Shown here: positions 17,709-23,951 of the stretch, one piece after another
Layout: each line of letters opens with the position of its first letter
How positions within the stretch are numbered: position 1 is the first letter of the stretch
Assembly (NCBI GenBank): GCA_018333815.1
Contig: JAGXSN010000178.1
Coordinates: 1-38,041 of the forward strand
Source of the DNA: Sulfuritalea sp.
Lineage (GTDB): Bacteria; Pseudomonadota; Gammaproteobacteria; Burkholderiales; Rhodocyclaceae
DNA length: 38,041 bases
Reading direction: 5' to 3'
The notes under the pieces: model-generated
The model's database searches: none
Seen by the model: only the letters and a program-made list of their open reading frames with translations
Told to the model about the DNA's origin: nothing
Translations under genes and position numbers: made by a program

Positions 17709-17737
17709 CTTATAATTATGATTGGTGATCGTAACAA
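17709..17737 (-). promoter_or_regulatory. Candidate sigma-70 promoter of the cbbL-carboxysome operon
   Basis: On the minus strand TTGTTA (17732-17737) and TATAAG (17709-17714) are separated by 17 bp, in the only AT-rich part of the 297-bp gap (17511-17807) between cbbL and the protease gene. This leaves a leader of about 190 bp before the ATG, which includes the 12-bp palindrome GCCGGCGCCGGC near 17570. No ORF is seen in this gap. Confidence 0.5.
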
Positions 17738-17750
17738 TAACCCTTGATGA
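17716..17750 (-). promoter_or_regulatory. Candidate LysR-type (CbbR) half-sites at the cbbL promoter
   Basis: Two TNA-N7-TNA motifs typical of CbbR and other LysR-type sites are present on the minus strand: TCA-N7-TTA at 17738-17750, upstream of the -35 box, and TCA-N7-TAA at 17716-17728, inside the promoter spacer. This simple motif also occurs by chance in AT-rich DNA. CbbR itself would have to be encoded elsewhere. Confidence 0.35.
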
Positions 17751-17807
17751 TCGTTTGGCCGACAGACATCGCGGCGGAACGGCCCGAACCGTGCTTGACA
17801 TCCGGCA

Positions 17808-18629
17808 TCAGAGCCCGGCCTCACGCAGGTATGCCTCGGCTGCCGCACGCACCTGGGAAGACTTGATCACCAGTCCCAAATCGATCATCTCGCTGCTATA
17901 CACGGCAGTCTGCTGGCTGGCGGGAATGGGGGCGCTGACCAGATGGTTGGATTCCTCCTTGAAAAAAACCGCGGCCACGACGCCCAGAAACAGAAAACGC
18001 CGCGCCGCGCCGCGCTGGGCGATCGTGTCGCTATCGTAGAGAAATACCGGGCTGCCGCTCGACCCCGGGTACACCGCGGCATCCACCAGAAACTCCGGGC
18101 GCGCCTCGAAATCGAGGAAAACCGGGGTTGCGGTCGTGCCGCGCCGCAGGATGGGCATCAGGTTGGCCTTGTCCCACACCCCACTGGGATAGCCGACGAA
18201 TATCACCTGCTCGAGCGCATCGAGATTCGTCACGGTCGCGCCATCAGGAATCAAGCGCCCGTCGATGGCCTGGTAGAAAATCTCGCCGCCTTGCTCCCGG
18301 ATGTGCGCCTCGAGAGGGCGCAGCGGCAACACGGCAAGATCGACGCTGGCGTCGGGATGGTAGAACCAGGCCTGACTAAAATCCTCGATATCGAGGCGGA
18401 AACCCCGCCCGACCATCGGCTGCCCGTCGCGCTTGCGGGTAAAAATCAACGCGCCGGTGCGCACGTTCTCGGCAAGGTGGCGATTGGTCACGACGAAACT
18501 GTGCGGTTTCCCGTTGTGCATGCAGTCGAAAACGAAGGCGGTCCCCGTCCCCTGGGAGCCATCCTCGAGCACCGTGTCCACCCGCACGGTGCTGAACAAC
18601 AAACGCTTGGCGATCGAATTGATTTCCAC
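17808..18629 (-). CDS. Trypsin-like serine protease without a signal peptide
   Basis: 273 aa from a GTG start (18629; weak ribosome binding site, so the start is uncertain). The catalytic triad is clear: His51 in TNRHLAE, Asp97 in VDLAVLPL and Ser193 in YPGSSGSPVF. There is no signal peptide, membrane helix or PDZ domain, which sets it apart from DegP/HtrA and suggests a cytoplasmic enzyme. It lies between the cytochrome operon terminator and the cbbL promoter, on the same strand as both. I see no sign that it belongs to the carboxysome; it could be a stress protease or a defence-type trypsin-like effector acting alone. Confidence 0.8.
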   Translation of the reverse strand: MEINSIAKRLLFSTVRVDTVLEDGSQGTGTAFVFDCMHNGKPHSFVVTNRHLAENVRTGALIFTRKRDGQPMVGRGFRLDIEDFSQAWFYHPDASVDLAVLPLRPLEAHIREQGGEIFYQAIDGRLIPDGATVTNLDALEQVIFVGYPSGVWDKANLMPILRRGTTATPVFLDFEARPEFLVDAAVYPGSSGSPVFLYDSDTIAQRGAARRFLFLGVVAAVFFKEESNHLVSAPIPASQQTAVYSSEMIDLGLVIKSSQVRAAAEAYLREAGL

Positions 18630-18701
18630 CGCGCCATCTTACACGCTTGTTCCGACCGCGTTGTTCCCCAACCCGTTTCCGGAGCGCCGGCGCCGTGACC
18701 G

Positions 18702-18730
18702 AAAAAAATCCCCGCCGCGGCGGGGATTTT
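18702..18730 (-). terminator. Rho-independent terminator of the octaheme cytochrome operon
   Basis: On the minus strand the stem AATCCCCGCC/GGCGGGGATT leads into a run of seven T. It lies about 25 bp after the cytochrome b stop at 18755, so it ends the 20982-18755 operon and insulates the protease gene downstream. Confidence 0.9.
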
Positions 18731-18754
18731 GCCGTAGGCGCTCCTTGCGACGAG

Positions 18755-19351
18755 TCAGTGCACTTTCTCCCAGCCGGTGATCATCGCCTTGATGTGCGCC
18801 AGCGGGGTGGCGCCGGTGGTGGTGAGGTAAACATGCACGATGAGGAACAGCAGCATCAGGTATGCGCCGACCACATGCCCGAACGCAACCCAGGCGGGCA
18901 CAAGGCCGCCCAAGCCCCAGTCCGCCCAGACATCGCTGAAAAGCATCAGCCATCCGGTCGTCCAGATGAGCGGACCGACGATCGCCAGGATGAACAGGTA
19001 GGCCAGCTTCTGCAAGGGATTGTGCTTGGTCAGCGCCGTCTGACGGTGGGGATGGGGCGCGTTCCTGAAAATGCCGAACAGATAGTAGTTCGCCATCGCC
19101 ATCACGTTCTTGGTCGATGGGATGTACTGCTTCCACTCGCCGGTGGTGAGGTGCCAGAAGATCGCAAAGCACCACAGACCGACCAGGATCCAGGCCGCGA
19201 TGGTGTGGTATTCGACCGCTTTTTCGAAGCCGAAGTAGCTGTACCAGCCGTGGATTTCCAGGCCGGAGAACAGCAGGAAGATGATCAGCGTCGCCTGCGA
19301 CCAGTGCCAGAAGCGCTCGAATCTCTTGAAAATGTAGATATGTTCAGCCAT
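18755..19351 (-). CDS. Membrane cytochrome b, redox partner of the octaheme cytochrome
   Basis: 198-aa integral membrane protein with four helices, of the cytochrome b561/formate dehydrogenase gamma type. Likely heme ligands sit in FWHWSQ, LEIHGWY, VEYHTIAAW and FGHVVGAYLMLLFLIVHVY. The start at 19351 overlaps the octaheme cytochrome stop (ATGA), implying tight coupling and a complex. It would exchange electrons between the quinone pool and the periplasmic heme protein. There is no separate iron-sulfur subunit in the operon. Similar b-type subunits serve thiosulfate and tetrathionate reductases. Confidence 0.85.
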   Translation of the reverse strand: MAEHIYIFKRFERFWHWSQATLIIFLLFSGLEIHGWYSYFGFEKAVEYHTIAAWILVGLWCFAIFWHLTTGEWKQYIPSTKNVMAMANYYLFGIFRNAPHPHRQTALTKHNPLQKLAYLFILAIVGPLIWTTGWLMLFSDVWADWGLGGLVPAWVAFGHVVGAYLMLLFLIVHVYLTTTGATPLAHIKAMITGWEKVH

Positions 19352-20982
19352 CAGTGATCTCCCAGATTTCTCGTTTGGCGTTTCTTGCTCATGAGGATGC
19401 GCATCGCACCGTGGGCAACGACGCCGAGCAGCGTGAGCACGACCAACACCCTCATCGCGTTGTCGAGCCAGGGGGTGCTGTCGCGGCCGGTGATGTAGAT
19501 GCCCTCGATCTTGTCCAGGCGGCCACCCTTGGTGTGGCATTCGCTGCAACCGACCGTATTTTCCTTGGGAGCCACCATGTGGTTGACCGGCCATTGGCTA
19601 ACGGTCTCGATGAAGCCGACCTGGCCGGAGAATGGCAAGCCGGCCGTCTTCATGCCGGCGGCAACCGCTCTTTCCCAGTTCAGGTTGGTCCAGTAGGCCG
19701 TGTCGTTGGCGCCCGCCAGTTGGGTCACCGCCAGGGTCTTGTTGACCGGGTCATACGGCTGCTTGCCGACGTGCGTCTTGATCGGCCAGATCTTCGAGCG
19801 GCCATCCTCCGGGCTGCCCAGGAACTTGTTGATGTAGATCGGACGCTGCGCCGATTCGATCTTTTCGGTCGGCAGGGTGTATTCGACGTCGCCGTTGAAC
19901 CAGATGTAGTCGGGCTTGACGTTGTCGCCGAAGGTAGATGTCCCCTTGTGCCCCTTGTAGATCGGGTTGCCGAGGTCGTCCCTGATGCTCAGGGGTTTGC
20001 CTTTCTCGTCGCGCTTGCCGGCGGTCGACCAGTCCCAGGAGAGCATCGTCGAGACCCCCCCCCGCGCCATGGCGGGAACATGGCAGGTCTGACAGGCCAG
20101 CACCCGGGAGTGACTGTCGAGCCGGTCTGCCTGATCGCCCTTGTGCGGTGTCTGGCCATGACAGGACTGGCAGGTCGCCGGATTTCTCTCCCCCGTCATG
20201 CCGCGGAGACGCGCAGGATCCTTATCCACCGCGGTGGGTGCATAGCGGCTGCCTGGGACATGATGGCCTTCCGTCTGATGGCAGGTCGCGCAGGTGAAAT
20301 TGAGGCCGTCCGCGTTCATGTGAACGTCGATGCTCTTGTCCGGCTCCTCCAGAGAGGAGTCCATTTCACCCTGCTTGACGCCGTCCCCGCCGCCACCGAA
20401 GAAATGGCAACTGCCGCAGGTCTGCCGACTGGTCTTGCCGACATTCTGGGCAATCCGCTTGAGGTTGGTGCCGCGGATGATATTGCCCGAGCCGGGCGGC
20501 ATCTCGACGTCCTTGGCGAACACGTTGCCATTGAGCCCGGAAGGCTTGCGGTAACTGCCCGTGGTGTCGTGACAAACCAGGCAGTCCACCCGCTCCGGAT
20601 CGGTCGAAAGACCGCCCTTGTCGGTCAGCCCGGCGTATCCGACGTGACAACTCGTGCAGGCATGCAGATTGGAAACCGCCGAGGTGCAGTAGTTGTTGAC
20701 CACGTGGCGCTTGCCGACCAGTTCCTTGCTCTTCGGATTGACAAACTCCCATTTCCAGTGCTGGGTATGCATCACCTGGTCGGCCGCCTCGGTGTGGCAA
20801 ACCAAACACGCCCGGGTGACCTCCGGACCGGATTGAAAGTCCTGGTCAAGCTCCTTGAACTTGCCGTGATCGGCCGTAACCGCAGACTTCCGATCGGTGT
20901 CAGCGAACGCCACACCGGATCCCGAAACAACGACGAGCCACCCGACCAGCAGCGCGGTGGCGGCGCGCAGTACACGTTGCAT
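19351..20982 (-). CDS. Octaheme c-type cytochrome, tetrathionate reductase (OTR) family
   Basis: 543 aa with a signal peptide (MQRVLRAATALLVGW, cleavage near AFA-DT) and exactly eight CxxCH heme sites: CLVCH, CTSCH, CLVCH, CGSCH, CATCH, CQSCH, CQTCH and CSECH. A C-terminal helix (MRVLVVLTLLGVVAHGAMRIL) anchors it in the membrane, which Shewanella OTR does not need. Order and spacing match the OTR family, whose characterised member reduces tetrathionate, nitrite and hydroxylamine in vitro. The natural substrate here is open: tetrathionate, selenite/tellurite, or reverse oxidation of a sulfur compound. AAGGGAG ribosome binding site. A nine-G run lies within the coding strand (20055-20063). Confidence 0.85.
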   Translation of the reverse strand: MQRVLRAATALLVGWLVVVSGSGVAFADTDRKSAVTADHGKFKELDQDFQSGPEVTRACLVCHTEAADQVMHTQHWKWEFVNPKSKELVGKRHVVNNYCTSAVSNLHACTSCHVGYAGLTDKGGLSTDPERVDCLVCHDTTGSYRKPSGLNGNVFAKDVEMPPGSGNIIRGTNLKRIAQNVGKTSRQTCGSCHFFGGGGDGVKQGEMDSSLEEPDKSIDVHMNADGLNFTCATCHQTEGHHVPGSRYAPTAVDKDPARLRGMTGERNPATCQSCHGQTPHKGDQADRLDSHSRVLACQTCHVPAMARGGVSTMLSWDWSTAGKRDEKGKPLSIRDDLGNPIYKGHKGTSTFGDNVKPDYIWFNGDVEYTLPTEKIESAQRPIYINKFLGSPEDGRSKIWPIKTHVGKQPYDPVNKTLAVTQLAGANDTAYWTNLNWERAVAAGMKTAGLPFSGQVGFIETVSQWPVNHMVAPKENTVGCSECHTKGGRLDKIEGIYITGRDSTPWLDNAMRVLVVLTLLGVVAHGAMRILMSKKRQTRNLGDH

Positions 20983-21293
20983 AGCGACTCCCTTATATTT
21001 TTGGCAACGCGCTCATCTTATTACCCGCCGAATTCGGGGCGCAATTACTCCACGGGAGTAGCGCGGTCTTTCGGCAAGGGGATCGGCGCCCCTCCGGACG
21101 CGCGCTCAATCGTGCCCAGTCGATTGAATTATTAGCGTTTGCTGATACTGCGGCTCTTCGGCTTTCCACTAACCCATTTGGCTAGTTCGCAAGTCAATAA
21201 CTTTGGTGCTAACGTGGTCGCGCTGCGTTGCCATGGTTCGAGCGGACCGCGTCGCCAGCTTCGAAAAAACTCGTACATGGGGGAAAGGCATCG
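20983..21293. promoter_or_regulatory. Divergent intergenic region, octaheme cytochrome / YeeE transporter
   Basis: This 311-bp gap must hold the promoters of both divergent units. It contains the inverted repeat TACTCC-ACG-GGAGTA at 21046-21060, which could be an operator. AT-rich patches lie near 20990-21030 and 21120-21210. I see no convincing -35/-10 pair, no FNR box and no ORF that looks real. Confidence 0.5.
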
Positions 21294-22532
21294 ATGAGTT
21301 CAGGAAACGGCTGGGTTGCCGGCTTCAAGGCCGACTACGAGAAAATCTTCGTCGAGGAATGGTCGCACTATGTCGGCGCGATCCTTCTGATCATGATCAT
21401 CCTGGCGATGATGGTCAATGGCACGGTCTGGGGAGTTTTCGGCGGCGTACGCTACTGGGGCGACCAGATCAACGGCTTCCTCGGTCTGGCGCCGATCCTG
21501 GGCATCCACGTCGCCGAGGAGGGACCGCTCACGCACCGCATGTCGCTGATGAACATCATGCTGCTGCTCGGCGCCTTCACCGCCGCGCTGATGTCGCGAC
21601 AATTTCTCGTCAGTCGGCCACCCAAGCTTGAGTATGTCTGGGCGGCCCTGGGCGGAACCCTGATGGGCGTCGGAGCGGCTTTGGCCGGCGGCTGCACGAC
21701 CGGGGGCTTCTTCAATCCCGTGGTGCATGCCTCGCCGGCGGGCTGGACGATGTGGTTCGGCTTGCTGATCGGCGTAGTGATCGGTCTGAAACTTCTGCTC
21801 TGGACGCTCGAAAACATCAACTGGGGCATGAACCCCCCGCCTACCCTCAATACCCCCGGCGGCCTGGTGAAGGTGTTTCCCTGGATCGGGTTCGCCGTTC
21901 TCATCGGCATCGCAATCTGGGCCTACGAGTGGTACACCTCGCCGGACCGCGTCTGGGCGAGCCGCGCCGTGATCGTCGTGCTCGGCTTCGCCATCGGCTT
22001 CGTCATGCACCGGGCGCGACTGTGCTTCGCGCGCGCCTTCCGGGAGCCGTTCATGACGGCCGAAGGCGACATGACGAAGGCGGTCATCCTGGCCCTGGCG
22101 ATCGGCATCCCGATCGCATCCTTCCTGTTCCAGAAAAACGTGATCGACCCCTACACGGCGATCCCCGCTGCCTTCTGGATCGGCTCGCTCGCCGGCGGCG
22201 TGATTTTCGGCGTCGGCATGATCTTCGCCGGCGGCTGCGCCTCCGGCTCGCTCTGGCGCATGGGCGAAGGTCACGTCAAGCTGTGGGTCGCCATGCTCTT
22301 CTTCGCCTGGATGGGGTCGACCGCCAGCGCGCTGCTGAAGAAGGCCGGCCTGACCTCGGCCGACCCGTATAGCGAGGCGGACTACGAAGTCACCGCCCTC
22401 GGCTACCAGGCCTACTGGCCCAGCATGTTCGAAGGCTGGGGTCTGACCCTGTTGGTCTCCGGCGCACTGCTGCTGGCTTGGTATGCCTTCGTGCGCTACA
22501 ACGAATCGACCGAGAAATTCACTGTTTTGTAA
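21294..22532 (+). CDS. YeeE/YedE-family thiosulfate-type transporter
   Basis: Integral membrane protein (412 aa) with about ten or more helices and the three cysteines typical of TsuA/YeeE: Cys134 in AGGCTTGG, Cys244 in RARLCFARAF and Cys315 in FAGGCASGS. These line the thiosulfate path in the characterised family. Start at 21294 because GGGAAAGG lies just upstream; an upstream in-frame ATG at 21228 has no ribosome binding site. It is followed 37 bp later by the rhodanese lipoprotein, so uptake and sulfur transfer are probably linked. Members also occur in ext-type selenite/tellurite operons. Confidence 0.88.
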   Translation: MSSGNGWVAGFKADYEKIFVEEWSHYVGAILLIMIILAMMVNGTVWGVFGGVRYWGDQINGFLGLAPILGIHVAEEGPLTHRMSLMNIMLLLGAFTAALMSRQFLVSRPPKLEYVWAALGGTLMGVGAALAGGCTTGGFFNPVVHASPAGWTMWFGLLIGVVIGLKLLLWTLENINWGMNPPPTLNTPGGLVKVFPWIGFAVLIGIAIWAYEWYTSPDRVWASRAVIVVLGFAIGFVMHRARLCFARAFREPFMTAEGDMTKAVILALAIGIPIASFLFQKNVIDPYTAIPAAFWIGSLAGGVIFGVGMIFAGGCASGSLWRMGEGHVKLWVAMLFFAWMGSTASALLKKAGLTSADPYSEADYEVTALGYQAYWPSMFEGWGLTLLVSGALLLAWYAFVRYNESTEKFTVL

Positions 22533-22569
22533 CGTAACTCGTGCAGTCCCTACAAAAAGGAGAGTTGAG

Positions 22570-23763
22570 ATGAAACTGAAGCTGCTCGTCGCCGCAGTCT
22601 CCATTGCCCTGATCGGAGGTTGCGCCCAAACGCCACAAAAACCGGTAGGCGCCGAAGCCAAGCCCGCAGCGGCCCCGGCGGCCGGCGGTGGGGTGGGGGT
22701 CGGCAACTACAAGCCTTACACCAAGATCGTCGATTTCGCTTACGTCAAACCCCATGCCACGCCGCCGATCGACCGCGCCAAGACCGCGCTGCTGATCGAC
22801 TCGCGGCCCACCAAGCCGCGCTTCGATCCGGGTCACATTCCCGGCTCCATCAACATTGTCGACCCGCTTTTCGACAGGCAAAAAGACCGGCTGCCCGCCG
22901 ACAAGAACAAGGAGATCATCTTCTACTGCGGCGGCCCCGCCTGCGAGCTCTCGCACCAGTCGGCCTATAAGGCCGAGGCGCTCGGCCACACCAACATCAA
23001 GGTGTTCCAGGGCGGCATGCCGGAATGGGAGGCCAGAGGCGAACTCGTCTCCGTCAGCACCGCTTTCATCAACAGGATCCTGGCCGAAAAACAGGACATC
23101 GTGTTGGTCGATTCGAGGCCGGATCGGGTCTTTGCCAAGGGCAGCATTCCTGGCGCGATCAACATTCCGGACAACAAGTTCGATGCCGCCCGATTGCCCG
23201 CCGACAAGAACAAGCCGATCATCTTCTTCTGCGGCGGCCTGATCTGCGACCTGTCCGACAAGTCGGCGCACAAGGCAAGGCAGCTGGGCTACAAGAACGT
23301 GCGGGTCTATACCGAAGGCTATCCGGCCTGGCTCGAGGCGAACAAGGCCGCAGCCGCTCCGGCAGCCGCACCCGCCGCGGCCGCGCCCGCCGCAGCCGCT
23401 CCTGCGGCAGCCGCAGGCGGATCCGGGATCGAAACCACCGCCGACAAGCTGGTCATCCACCCTGCCTTTTTCGAGCGCGTTGTCAGGGAAAACCCCGCCA
23501 GACTGACCATCGTCGACGTGCGCCGCGCCGTGCAGTGCCAGGCCGGCACCTGGCCGGGCGCCCAGTGCATCCCGCTGGAGGAACTGGAGGGCAAGCTCGC
23601 CGCACTGCCCAAGGGCAAGCCGATCGTCTTCACCTGCGCAACCGGCGCCCAGGCCAGCATGGCGCACGACATGTTCGTCGACAAGAAAATGCAGGGCGAA
23701 GCGTATATCCTCGACGCCGAAGTCGAGATGGCTGACGGCAAGATCCGCCTGAAGAAGAAGTAA
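22570..23763 (+). CDS. Triple-rhodanese lipoprotein (ExtH-like)
   Basis: 397 aa, beginning with a lipoprotein signal (ALIGGCAQ; lipidated Cys18) after a strong AAAAAGGAGAG site. There are three rhodanese modules. The first two are paralogous and carry an unusual double-cysteine loop, CGGPAC (C120, C125) and CGGLIC (C221, C226). An Ala/Pro linker of about 28 residues leads to a third module with one active cysteine, C356 in TCATGAQASMAH. Rhodaneses carry sulfane sulfur as a persulfide; on a periplasm-facing lipid anchor this fits handling of thiosulfate, polysulfide or selenium. The layout resembles the rhodanese-like lipoprotein ExtH of ext operons. Co-transcribed with the YeeE gene. Confidence 0.85.
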   Translation: MKLKLLVAAVSIALIGGCAQTPQKPVGAEAKPAAAPAAGGGVGVGNYKPYTKIVDFAYVKPHATPPIDRAKTALLIDSRPTKPRFDPGHIPGSINIVDPLFDRQKDRLPADKNKEIIFYCGGPACELSHQSAYKAEALGHTNIKVFQGGMPEWEARGELVSVSTAFINRILAEKQDIVLVDSRPDRVFAKGSIPGAINIPDNKFDAARLPADKNKPIIFFCGGLICDLSDKSAHKARQLGYKNVRVYTEGYPAWLEANKAAAAPAAAPAAAAPAAAAPAAAAGGSGIETTADKLVIHPAFFERVVRENPARLTIVDVRRAVQCQAGTWPGAQCIPLEELEGKLAALPKGKPIVFTCATGAQASMAHDMFVDKKMQGEAYILDAEVEMADGKIRLKKK

Positions 23764-23780
23764 TCTTCGCGCGAAGCGCC

Positions 23781-23809
23781 CGCCCGTGTCGCTTGGCCGG
23801 ACACGGGCG
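23781..23809. other. Strong GC hairpin after the rhodanese gene
   Basis: CGCCCGTGTC and GACACGGGCG form a perfect 10-bp stem with a nine-base loop, 18 bp after the stop at 23763. No U-run follows, so it may slow or protect the 3' end rather than act as a classic terminator. Confidence 0.6.
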
Positions 23810-23860
23810 GTGGTGTCCTCCGGCATCGACACCCCTCTCCACCCAGCGTGGCCGGGCCTC

Positions 23861-23892
23861 GCGTGGCCCGTTTCTCGCGTGGCCCGTTTCTC
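23861..23892. repeat. Tandem duplication of a 16-bp unit
   Basis: GCGTGGCCCGTTTCTC occurs twice back to back, 60 bp before the SulP start codon, in the 188-bp gap between the rhodanese and SulP genes. Unit number may vary between strains. No promoter is evident around it. Confidence 0.8.
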
Positions 23893-23951
23893 CCGTGGTA
23901 AGCTTGCGCGCCAGTGTATTCCGGTGCTCTCGCACCGCTCGTCAAGCCTAG

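Noticed and set aside
23343-23420. GC-rich Ala/Pro-coding stretch considered as a separate repeat element
   Set aside because: It is a low-complexity linker between rhodanese domains two and three, in frame and without a clear repeated DNA unit.
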